NCBI GenBank assembly: GCA_023512345.1
Contig: JAILZT010000009.1
Span: forward strand, 1 to 64,000
Direction: 5' to 3'
DNA: 64,000 nucleotides
From: Paenibacillus sp.
GTDB taxonomy: Bacteria; Bacillota; Bacilli; Paenibacillales; Paenibacillaceae
The notes under the pieces were generated by a model, which saw only the letters and a program-made list of their open reading frames with translations, was not told the origin of the DNA and made no database searches. Shown here piece after piece: positions 56,935 to 64,000 of this stretch (within the stretch, counting starts at the first letter, position 1; each line of letters opens with the position of its first letter). Made by a program: the position numbers and the translations under genes.

Positions 56935-57741
56935 ATGAATCATATTTTTGTTACTGGAGTAAGCAGACAGATCATAAGCGCTAATTTTAATTTATATGAA
57001 AAGCCCGTCTATCATCCCGACAGAATCTTGGGGGAGCATGATATTTTTTGTGTATTAGAAGGCTCTTGGGTCGTGGGACAAGATGGAATAAGCTATGCTC
57101 TTGAAAAGGGAGATTACATCATCCTTCGTTCTGGAAAGCATCACTACGGCATCGATAAATGCCAGCCTGGCACAAGGACGATGTACATGCATATAGAATC
57201 GTTACCTGGAGACATACTGACGGAAGGGGCAGAAGAGGGCGGGGGAGACAATCTTGTATACCTGCCTACGGTAATCCGGTGCAAGGATGCAATCGAGACA
57301 TTTTCCATATTTGAAGATATTATCTTGACCTTTTGGTCCGATCTTCCCAATAAAAGGATTAAACTTGCAGCCTTGTTGGATTTGCTGTTATTTGAGCTGT
57401 CGATTACGAACGAACAACATAACATTATTGCTGACAAGCTTGTTAATGATGCGCTATCGATGATTCGTTTATCCGGAGAAAAGATTTATACCCTTGCTGA
57501 GATATCCGATAATCTGCATGTATGTTCGAGAATACTTACGGATCGCTTTAAACGGGCCACAGGCAACACCATTCATCAGTATCAAATAGACCTAAAGCTG
57601 GAAATGGCCTATATGGCCATTAAATATGAACAGAAGCGTACCTTTAAAGAGCTGGCGATGAATTTTGGGTTTTACGATGAATTTCACTTCAGCAAGCTGT
57701 TTAAGAAAAAGTATGGTTTTGCTCCATCCAAATTAAAGTGA
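56935..57741 (+). CDS. AraC-family transcriptional regulator
   Basis: A 268-residue regulator with an N-terminal cupin-type sensor (~10-110, YALEKGDYIILRSGKHHYG) and a C-terminal double helix-turn-helix (~165-268, YTLAEISDNLHVCSRILTDR and FKELAMNFGFYDEFHFSKLF ending KKKYGFAPSKLK). Divergent from the glycosidase with 132 bases between the starts; it likely activates it in response to a sugar. AGGAGGGGG precedes ATG 56935. Confidence 0.9.
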   Translation: MNHIFVTGVSRQIISANFNLYEKPVYHPDRILGEHDIFCVLEGSWVVGQDGISYALEKGDYIILRSGKHHYGIDKCQPGTRTMYMHIESLPGDILTEGAEEGGGDNLVYLPTVIRCKDAIETFSIFEDIILTFWSDLPNKRIKLAALLDLLLFELSITNEQHNIIADKLVNDALSMIRLSGEKIYTLAEISDNLHVCSRILTDRFKRATGNTIHQYQIDLKLEMAYMAIKYEQKRTFKELAMNFGFYDEFHFSKLFKKKYGFAPSKLK

Positions 57742-57794
57742 GCGTCAACGGCAACACACGGCGGCGGCGGATTGTAGATTTGTGAGCCACGCTA

Positions 57795-57811
57795 CGGCTC
57801 CATATGGAGTA
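57795..57811 (+). repeat. att-like 17-bp repeat, distal copy of the ssrA 3' end
   Basis: CGGCTCCATATGGAGTA, identical to 49327-49343. As at ssrA, an A-rich stretch and a hairpin terminator follow, but no tRNA-like T loop precedes it. Marks a possible boundary of an 8.5-kb insertion. Confidence 0.5.
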
Positions 57812-57815
57812 TAAG

Positions 57816-57845
57816 AAAAAGCGACCTATTATGGTCGCTTTTTTA
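57816..57845. terminator. Bidirectional terminator between AraC gene and glycosyltransferase
   Basis: AAAAAGCGACC-TATTAT-GGTCGCTTTTTT. Confidence 0.88.
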
Positions 57846-57847
57846 TG

Positions 57848-58969
57848 TTATTTTTTAAACTTAATCGTACTTTCTATCGCTTTCTTAAAGGATAGACCCG
57901 CCCGGTTCCAAGACAAATGAAGAGCGTCATGCCTAGCTTGTTGCCCTTTTATTTTACATAGGCCCGGATTTTCATAGGCTCTTCTCATCTGCTTTCTCAA
58001 GCTTCCAATATCGGGTTCTGCCCATAACTGTCCCTTTTCCGCAAACAAATGGCGAAATTGGCGTGAAATAGATGATTTTCGATTCATACCGGTGACAGGG
58101 GGGCGTAATTTATAAGGAACAAGAAATGAGTTTTTACTTGTTAAGAAGTCCATATGTCCACCCCAGCCAGTTGCTATTATGGGCACACCGCTGGCCATCG
58201 ACTCTAGAAAAGGTAAACCTACGCCTTCACCCCGTGTAGGAAGAACAAAGGCATTGCCTCGTGAATAAATACTTTTGAGAGAGCGGGAATTTAAACGTTG
58301 GGTAATGAGCTGAATGGGGGGAGCTCCACTCCTTTTAATGTTTAGTCTATCTTTATAGGCCAGGATTCGGTTACGGATCCAGCGGTCATTCTCATATGGG
58401 GCATATCCATTTGTTTTGATGATCAGAAGAACATTATCCGCAGCAGAAAACTCTTCCCAATAAGCCCTTAACAAAGCTTCAGGATTCTTGCGGTGCTGAA
58501 AGCCGAATACAGAGATAAAGGTGAATGTACGTTTCGTTTTGTTCAAAGAGAGCTTCGTCATAGGGGTATACATCCGAGCATTCACACCATGCGGAACAAT
58601 AAATATGGGGATTCTAATTCCGCTATTGAGCAGCGCCTGCTTATTCTGATGGGAAGGCACGCAAACAGCATCGGCTTGGTTAATCTGCCCGATCCATCGT
58701 TTAGGGATACGAGTTGTCTCCCATACCGTGTTAATGATAATGGTCTTGAAATGTTTTCTCTCTTTCTTTATGTTCAAAGAATTAAGGGAGTGATGATAAA
58801 TTAACACCTTGTTCTTCTTTGAAATTGGAGCGGCGCTCTTTGCGCTGATGGCAACGTTTACTCCAAGTTGTCTCAACGCCCTTACATACTCTCTGCTGGC
58901 AATTCCAAGACCAGAGGTTTTATTAATGGGTCCTTTCCACAGGACTATATAAGGGCTGGGGAATGTCAT
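57848..58969 (-). CDS. Glycosyltransferase family 4 (GT-B fold)
   Basis: A 373-residue cytoplasmic glycosyltransferase. The N-terminal part (LWKGPINKTSGLGIASREYV) and the C-terminal Rossmann domain with the retaining GT4 motif E-x7-E (RGEGVGLPFLESMASGVP) are clear. The start is set at ATG 58969, with AAAGGAGTG well placed; an in-frame start at 58993 is less likely. It stands alone; donor and acceptor sugars unknown, but a surface polysaccharide is likely. Confidence 0.86.
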   Translation of the reverse strand: MTFPSPYIVLWKGPINKTSGLGIASREYVRALRQLGVNVAISAKSAAPISKKNKVLIYHHSLNSLNIKKERKHFKTIIINTVWETTRIPKRWIGQINQADAVCVPSHQNKQALLNSGIRIPIFIVPHGVNARMYTPMTKLSLNKTKRTFTFISVFGFQHRKNPEALLRAYWEEFSAADNVLLIIKTNGYAPYENDRWIRNRILAYKDRLNIKRSGAPPIQLITQRLNSRSLKSIYSRGNAFVLPTRGEGVGLPFLESMASGVPIIATGWGGHMDFLTSKNSFLVPYKLRPPVTGMNRKSSISRQFRHLFAEKGQLWAEPDIGSLRKQMRRAYENPGLCKIKGQQARHDALHLSWNRAGLSFKKAIESTIKFKK

Positions 58970-59202
58970 TGGAAGTTCACTCCTTTTTAACATTTCCTAT
59001 AGGTTTTATGATCAAAATTGAAGAGGATGAGGAATGCTTGGAAAGAACACGTCAGGTTTCAATTTAGCATTTTGTAATATACTATTGTAAGCAAGAGGTT
59101 CCTGCTTGGGCTAGCTCAAAAATGTAAGAGTTAGAGTTGTTAGGACTTGAGATCCCGTATAACTGTTAATAAAAATCTTGTATATAAGGAGTAAGGGGTA
59201 GG

Positions 59203-59316
59203 TTGACTATCGTTTGGAGCAATCTCATAATTTCATTATTGACCGTTGGCAGCATTATAACGTTGTTAATTTGGGGGATAATCTTTACCAAGAAGCGTCT
59301 TCAACGACCCAAATGA
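59203..59316 (+). CDS. Small single-span membrane peptide (37 residues)
   Basis: TTG start, AAGGAG and AAGGGG sites at 59186-59198, 37 codons, TGA stop. The peptide begins MTIVWSNLIISLLTVGSIIT, continues hydrophobic to about residue 28 and ends with a basic stretch (KKRLQRPK), i.e. one membrane helix with a positive cytoplasmic end. The next upstream in-frame codon block contains a stop, so the frame is self-contained. Function unknown; it lies beside the McrBC genes and might be unrelated, or a toxin-like peptide. Confidence 0.5.
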   Translation: MTIVWSNLIISLLTVGSIITLLIWGIIFTKKRLQRPK

Positions 59317-59361
59317 TATAATATCCATTCTCCATAGTTTTAGTAATATATTGATTTATTC

Positions 59362-59392
59362 GTAAAGACACTTAAGCGGTGTCTTTTTTCAG
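59362..59392 (+). terminator. Terminator, near-copy of the ssrA terminator
   Basis: GTAAAGACACTTAAGCGGTGTCTTTTTTCA differs from the ssrA terminator (49345-49376) by two single-base gaps and one substitution. Confidence 0.75.
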
Positions 59393-59525
59393 TGCGCTCA
59401 GCATGGGCGCTATCTCTAGGGTTAAAATCCCCAATCCGAATGGGGATACCGATTTGTAGTGTCACTATTATTGTTCTGGAGGATTTGCAATAATAGGTTT
59501 AGAGTGAAATTAAGAGGAAACGGAA

Positions 59526-61580
59526 GTGTTTTCTAGTATGACAGACTCCTTACATAAGCTAATAGAGGATTTCGAAGCCAACTATAATGAGAACGAATTA
59601 AATGCTTGTGAACAACTGCTACAAGAGTTTCTGATACGCTTTCCCCGAGAACAACTTCCAAACCTGATGCTAGAGCAATATGCGCTTGGGAAGACACCAT
59701 CCGGTTCGTTATCTTGGTGGTTGGAGTATAATACAATCTCGCTTGGTAGTATTAAGGGCGGTAGTGCGGCAAAACATATCATATATTTCAGTAGAAAAGA
59801 TGGGGATTGGAAGATTCCCTCGGGTTGGGATTCAGTTGCTGAGGTATGGCAGAAGCTAAGATCCGATATGGTAGATCTATTAAATATCTATGATCACGAT
59901 TCCTATAGCGAACTGAATGCGGACAGTTTCATGATCCGGGCTAATATGCTCAAAGGGAAGCTGCTATTCATGTATCGTTCCGATCTATTTCTCCCCATTT
60001 ATTTACTCGACCATCTCCAAACCTTTCTCACGGTACTGGATGTTCCTAAAGAGCAGTGGGCCGGGAAGGACGGCATTCAATGTAATCTGTTACTTAACAA
60101 GACATTGAGGGCGAATGAACTGATGGAGAAATGGCATCCGGTGAAGCTGAAGGACTTTCTATATCACACCTATCTCCGCGAGCATAAATATTTCAAAATC
60201 GCCCCAGGCAAGGACGCCTTTTTGTGGCCGGAATGCCATAAGGGGGGCTATATTTGTATGGGTTGGGATGAGATGAGCAACCTGACACAGTATCCGGATT
60301 ATGATGAGTTCAGGAATGCTTTTCAAAAACAAGCCTATCAGGAATCGATGAGTAAAAACACAGAAAAAGCTGATGAACTCTGGAAATTCTATAACCTCAA
60401 GACCGGCGATCAAGTCATCGTGAACAAAGGGAAGTCCCAGATCCTTGCGATCGGTACGGTGACAAGTCAAGGTTATGAATATAAGGACGACCTGGAGTCT
60501 CATAAACATGTGGTATTTGTGCAGTGGGATACTATATATGAACCTCCACTAGATATTCCTGAGCAGAAATACTGGCCAATGAAGACGGTGTATGAACTGA
60601 CCAAGAAGCAAGTGTTGGAGTGGAAGAAGAGCAACGGGGTGAACAAAGAAACGGGAATTAATCCCACTCCTATTTATTCGCAGGAAGATGAACTACTGTT
60701 TAGTAAGCTCGAGCAGGCTCTGATGAGAAAAGGGCAATGTATTTTATATGGTCCCCCCGGAACAGGGAAAACATTCATGGCTAGACGTTATATCGAGTGG
60801 AAGCATACACAGCTCAATTTGAACCAAGGACAAAACGTAGAAATATGTACCTTTCATCCATCCTTTAACTACGAAGACTTTATCGAGGGATTCAAGCCCA
60901 TTGCTGGCGATAACGGGACCGTAGCTTTTCAACTGGAAAAAGGGATCTTCTCCAGTCTCTGTGAGAAAGCTCAGAATAGCCCTGAAACTCCCTATTTCCT
61001 AATTATAGATGAGCTTAATCGAGGCAATGTGCCTAAAATATTTGGAGAGATTATTACTCTGTTGGAAAAAGACAAAAGAGGCATGAAGCTGCGACTTCCC
61101 CAGAGTAAGGATAACTTCTCGATTCCAATAAATCTAAATATTATTGCAACCATGAATACTTCAGATCGCAGTATTAAAATGATGGACGCCGCGTTGAAAC
61201 GTAGATTTGCCTTCATAGAATGTATGCCTCGATACTCGCTTCTGGAGTCAGAGATTGAGAATCTGGGTCTTAGTCTGGGGACTATTTTGAAAGCTCTGAA
61301 TGACGCCTTGGTTAAATTTCAAGGGAGAGATAAGCAGATCGGACATGCCTACTTTATGAAAAATGGTCAAGCTATTTCTTCCTTGTCGGATCTGAAAGAG
61401 GTGTATGAGTTGGAAGTTATTCCATTGATTCAAGAATACTGCTTCGACAATTATGAACTGCTAGCTGATATTGTAGGTAAAGGGTTCGTTAATGCAGCCA
61501 ACATGGAGATTCGATCTGAGTTATTTTATGAGCACAATGACGCATTTGCAGCTGAATTAACTAAGCACTTTAAAGGATAA
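59526..61580 (+). CDS. mcrB: McrB-type restriction GTPase with EVE-like reader domain
   Basis: The 684-residue motor and DNA-reading subunit of a type IV modification-dependent restriction system. Residues ~1-215 are an unassigned N-terminal part with LGSIKGGSAAKHIIYF; ~225-365 looks like an EVE domain (YICMGWDEM, GDQVIVNKGKSQILAIGTVT, HVVFVQW) that may bind modified bases; ~395-680 is the AAA+ GTPase with Walker A GPPGTGKT at 409-416, Walker B FLIIDELNRGN, sensor TMNTSDRSIKMMDAALKRRF. GTG 59526 has AGAGGA 7 bases upstream; ATG 59538 is an alternative. mcrC follows after 7 bases. Confidence 0.88.
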   Translation: MFSSMTDSLHKLIEDFEANYNENELNACEQLLQEFLIRFPREQLPNLMLEQYALGKTPSGSLSWWLEYNTISLGSIKGGSAAKHIIYFSRKDGDWKIPSGWDSVAEVWQKLRSDMVDLLNIYDHDSYSELNADSFMIRANMLKGKLLFMYRSDLFLPIYLLDHLQTFLTVLDVPKEQWAGKDGIQCNLLLNKTLRANELMEKWHPVKLKDFLYHTYLREHKYFKIAPGKDAFLWPECHKGGYICMGWDEMSNLTQYPDYDEFRNAFQKQAYQESMSKNTEKADELWKFYNLKTGDQVIVNKGKSQILAIGTVTSQGYEYKDDLESHKHVVFVQWDTIYEPPLDIPEQKYWPMKTVYELTKKQVLEWKKSNGVNKETGINPTPIYSQEDELLFSKLEQALMRKGQCILYGPPGTGKTFMARRYIEWKHTQLNLNQGQNVEICTFHPSFNYEDFIEGFKPIAGDNGTVAFQLEKGIFSSLCEKAQNSPETPYFLIIDELNRGNVPKIFGEIITLLEKDKRGMKLRLPQSKDNFSIPINLNIIATMNTSDRSIKMMDAALKRRFAFIECMPRYSLLESEIENLGLSLGTILKALNDALVKFQGRDKQIGHAYFMKNGQAISSLSDLKEVYELEVIPLIQEYCFDNYELLADIVGKGFVNAANMEIRSELFYEHNDAFAAELTKHFKG

Positions 61581-61587
61581 TCCAAAT

Positions 61588-62880
61588 ATGATCACAGCTA
61601 TCGAAATGAAAGAATTTGATGATCGGCTCATTGAGGGTTATGAGCTTAGCCTAGATGAGCGAGCCTATCTGCAATCCCTGGCAACTATCAAGTCGCCGGC
61701 GTATTGGGAGAAGCGATTTATATTCGACGAACTGAGAACTGGACTTCGTATACGCAGCCAGAGCTGGGTGGGTGTTATTGAGTTGGAGCGGGTTAGAATC
61801 AGTATTCGCCCTAAGTTTGATCAAGGGTTCTGTTCTCTGCTTTCCATGATCAGCTTCACAGAGAAACTTCCATTCTATTCTTGGCATCAAACCTCGGCGG
61901 AATGGGACTCCAATAATCTGATGGAGCTATTGGTTCGCTACTTTATTGACCAATTGGAGCAGCTTTGGCATAAAGGGCTTTTTAAAGACTACGTGACAGA
62001 GGAAGATAACCTGAAGCAGTTTAGGGGTAGTCCTGATTTACTGCAGAATATGCGAGTTAATTATGGATTGCCGAGCCGTATTTACTGTAGATACGATGAA
62101 CTCGTAACTAATACACCGGAGAATCAAGTCATCCTGTTAGCCTTAGAGGTTGCATCTAAGTTCAGACTTAATCAGGCTACCTGTCAAAAAGTGAACCGTT
62201 ATCGTTCAGAGTTCAAGATGTTATGTGAAGCACACCAAGGTAACGATTGGCCTATCTTTCATTACAACCGGCTGAACCAGCATTACGAGCCTGTACACGT
62301 ACTCGCCAGATATATCGTGGAACAGTTAGCGGTTAATGATATTTACCAGACCAGCAGGAGTTCATTCTTTTCCATGATGATTGACATGAATCAATTGTTT
62401 GAAGACTTCGTAGGGACCTATCTAAAGAGATACCTACCTAATAAATATAAAGTAGAGTCTCAGAGGAGAATCACGGATGCGATTCAAGTAGGAGGAAGCA
62501 GCTATCGGCATATGATCCCAGATCTCTTGGTTCAAGATACAACGACTAAGCAAATACGTGTTCTTGATGTGAAGTATAAGAACTATGGTGCTAAGAATGT
62601 GGAAAATGCGGATCTATACCAATTAGCATTCTATGCTCAGTACTTCAATAGGGAACATCAAAGTCCACATCATTCTGTTATCGTATATCCACGATTTAAG
62701 GATAATCCAGAGGACGGAGCTGTTCAGATTGAGTTGTTGAGAGGGACACCGGCGGAAGGCTACCTCTCAACGAAGTGTTTGCGGATTGAGTCGGTGCTTG
62801 AGCTAATTGCTACACGGAATGAGGTTGAACTTAGGGAGTTGGCGGTTTGGTTGGTGGCGGGGAATCAAACATATATATAA
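61588..62880 (+). CDS. mcrC: McrC-type endonuclease subunit
   Basis: The 430-residue nuclease partner of McrB. The C-terminal half has the PD-(D/E)xK core: Asp312 (MIPDLL), then Asp327-x-Lys329 (LDVKYKNYG), followed by a helix with DLYQLAFYAQYF. The N-terminal half (~1-200) is the usual McrC beta-rich domain (KSPAYWEKRFIF, IRPKFDQG). It begins 7 bases after mcrB, so the two are co-translated. Together they should cut DNA carrying modified cytosine or other bases, limiting phage. Confidence 0.9.
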   Translation: MITAIEMKEFDDRLIEGYELSLDERAYLQSLATIKSPAYWEKRFIFDELRTGLRIRSQSWVGVIELERVRISIRPKFDQGFCSLLSMISFTEKLPFYSWHQTSAEWDSNNLMELLVRYFIDQLEQLWHKGLFKDYVTEEDNLKQFRGSPDLLQNMRVNYGLPSRIYCRYDELVTNTPENQVILLALEVASKFRLNQATCQKVNRYRSEFKMLCEAHQGNDWPIFHYNRLNQHYEPVHVLARYIVEQLAVNDIYQTSRSSFFSMMIDMNQLFEDFVGTYLKRYLPNKYKVESQRRITDAIQVGGSSYRHMIPDLLVQDTTTKQIRVLDVKYKNYGAKNVENADLYQLAFYAQYFNREHQSPHHSVIVYPRFKDNPEDGAVQIELLRGTPAEGYLSTKCLRIESVLELIATRNEVELRELAVWLVAGNQTYI

Positions 62881-62958
62881 AGACCGCAATGAATAATGAA
62901 AATCTCTCTTGGTTGGATATATTAAAAGCGTTACCCTTTAATGTTCGCCCTTCCATAC

Positions 62959-63017
62959 AAAAAAAGCCTCTCCTAAAGTGGATGTTTCGAGCATCCACTC
63001 TAAGGAGGGCTTTTTTT
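62959..63017. terminator. Bidirectional terminator between mcrC and adhE
   Basis: Long stem: AAAAAAAGCC.CTCCT..GTGGATG / CATCCAC..AGGAG.GCTTTTTTT with loop TTTCGAG. Confidence 0.92.
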
Positions 63018-63028
63018 GACCCCTATTT

Positions 63029-64000
63029 CTAAAATCTACCGTAGAACGCATCCCGATAAATATCTGCAAATTCTATGACTAGGGGCATACGGGGATTGGC
63101 TGTTGTGCATTGGTCCTCGAAGGCGAGGTCGGCCAGGAAGTCGACCTTTGATTCAAAATCGGAGGGGTCGAAGCCGAGATCCTGGAATTTCTCCGGGATG
63201 CCGAGCGATTGGTTCAGCTTGCGGATAGCCATAATCAAGCTGTTAACCCCCTCTTCCGTGGTGCTTGCTGCCATCCCCAGCATTCTAGCGATTTCCGCAT
63301 AACGCTCATCGGCGATAAAATAGCGATATTTCGGGAATGACGCGAATTTTGACGGCTTCTGGGCATTATACCGAATGACGTGCGGCATCAGAATCGCGTT
63401 CGTACGGCCGTGTGGCGTATGGTATTCTCCACCCCATTTATGCGCTAAGCTGTGGTTAATACCGAGGAAGGCATTTGCGAAAGCCATTCCGGCGATCGTT
63501 GAAGCATTATGCATTTTCTCACGAGCAGTGGGGTCTCCCGTATGAAATGATTTTTCCAAGTACTGAAATACAAGCTTGATGGCATGGAGTGCCAAACCAT
63601 CGGTATAGTCACTCGCCATGACGGAAACATAGGCTTCAATAGCATGCGTCAGCACGTCCATTCCGGTATCCGCAACTGCCGTTTTCGGAAGGGAAAACAC
63701 AAGCTCCGGATCAATGATCGCCACGTCCGGCGTTAATTCGTAATCCGCAAGCGGGTACTTGGTATGTCCTTCCTTTTTATCCGTGATAACCGCGAATGAA
63801 GTCACTTCTGAACCCGTTCCTGACGTTGTCGGAATCGCGACGAATTGGGCTTTAACGCCTAATCGCGGATATTTGTAAACCCGTTTACGGATATCCAGGA
63901 ACTTCTGCTTCAGAGAATGGAAACTCGTGTCCGGGTATTCGTAAAAGAGCCACATCGCCTTCGCTGCGTCCATGGGCGAGCCGCCACCCAGCGCAATAAT
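63029..64000 (-). CDS. adhE: Bifunctional acetaldehyde-CoA/alcohol dehydrogenase AdhE, C-terminal part (cut by window edge)
   Basis: The last 323 residues of an iron-dependent alcohol dehydrogenase domain; the frame runs off the window at 64000, so start and N-terminal domain are unseen. The edge reads IIALGGGSP followed by MDAAKAMWLFYEYPDTSF, the insert DIRKRVYKYPRLG, and TTSGTGSEVTSFAVITD; iron ligands appear in D...H (DVLTHAIEAY), GINHSLAHKWGGEYHTPHGR. These insertions and spacing are those of AdhE rather than a stand-alone Fe-ADH. Role: ethanol production from acetyl-CoA in fermentation. Confidence 0.85.
   Translation of the reverse strand: MIALGGGSPMDAAKAMWLFYEYPDTSFHSLKQKFLDIRKRVYKYPRLGVKAQFVAIPTTSGTGSEVTSFAVITDKKEGHTKYPLADYELTPDVAIIDPELVFSLPKTAVADTGMDVLTHAIEAYVSVMASDYTDGLALHAIKLVFQYLEKSFHTGDPTAREKMHNASTIAGMAFANAFLGINHSLAHKWGGEYHTPHGRTNAILMPHVIRYNAQKPSKFASFPKYRYFIADERYAEIARMLGMAASTTEEGVNSLIMAIRKLNQSLGIPEKFQDLGFDPSDFESKVDFLADLAFEDQCTTANPRMPLVIEFADIYRDAFYGRF

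Larger units (their letters stand above)
58970..59525. other. Intergenic region before mcrB
   Basis: 556 bases containing a 37-codon membrane-peptide frame, a near-copy of the ssrA terminator at 59362-59392 and a small hairpin ATCCCCA/TGGGGAT at 59428-59448. The first 230 bases show nothing recognisable. Confidence 0.6.

Noticed and set aside
57795..57811. A second tRNA or tmRNA gene at the distal repeat
   Set aside because: Only the 3' acceptor-like bases are present; no T arm or other cloverleaf parts precede it.
62847..63032. 61-residue frame after mcrC
   Set aside because: Overlaps the end of mcrC and the strong bidirectional terminator; no ribosome site.

Overview
The window reads as chromosomal DNA of a low-to-moderate GC, Gram-positive, endospore-former-type bacterium, most likely a Paenibacillus. 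The pointers are Firmicute gene orders (hprK-lgt-ppaX-yvoF; rapZ-glmR-whiA-HPr; cggR-gapA-pgk-tpiA-gpmI-eno), the HisZ plus short-HisG system, an SLH-anchored surface protein, AGGAGG-type ribosome sites, TTG/GTG starts, and recognisable CtsR, CggR, GntR, FNR and Fur-type operators. The genus is inferred from overall sequence feel, not from a search.

Layout. 1-441: five tRNA genes (fMet, Asp, Phe, Tyr, Lys). 585-6309: a PucR/CdaR-type regulator, a multisugar ABC-transporter ATPase, then HPr kinase, Lgt, pyrophosphatase PpaX and a hexapeptide acyltransferase. 6521-8988: two tandem membrane acyltransferases. 9130-14035 (minus strand): a gluconate operon (gnd, gntR, gntP, gntK) with GntR-type operators. 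14352-23366: a complete histidine operon (hisZ G D B H A F IE J) ending in a second-type PRPP synthase; a repeat-derived insertion separates hisA from hisF. 23594-32443: a TPR/HTH protein with an attenuator-like leader, trxB, a DUF1858/DUF438 hemerythrin pair under FNR-like and Fur-like boxes, glcK, rapZ, glmR, whiA and an HPr gene. 32522-36379: a GNAT remnant, a SIMPL protein behind an ECF-type promoter, a secreted DUF3298-like protein, an SGNH hydrolase and clpP under a CtsR box. 36572-44154: tRNA-Arg and the cggR-glycolytic operon. 44358-49334: secG, rnr with a very long Gly/Arg-rich tail, smpB and ssrA (tmRNA).

49335-62880 is accessory in character: VOC proteins, a GNAT, a CAP/SLH surface protein, a six-hairpin glycosidase with a divergent AraC regulator, a glycosyltransferase, a 37-residue membrane peptide and an McrBC system whose McrB carries an EVE-like reader domain. 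A 17-bp copy of the ssrA 3' end recurs at 57795-57811 and a near-copy of the ssrA terminator recurs at 59362-59392, which suggests that a tmRNA-targeted island (or the remains of one) lies here. The window closes inside an adhE gene on the minus strand.

The central metabolic theme is carbon control: HPr kinase, HPr, PpaX (which removes the pyrophosphate made by HprK), glucokinase, GlmR, CggR and the gluconate operon form a connected sugar-sensing set. No CRISPR array, transposase or integrase was found. The strongest leads for new biology are the ssrA-linked island, the switch-like leader at 23462-23593 and the RNase R tail.
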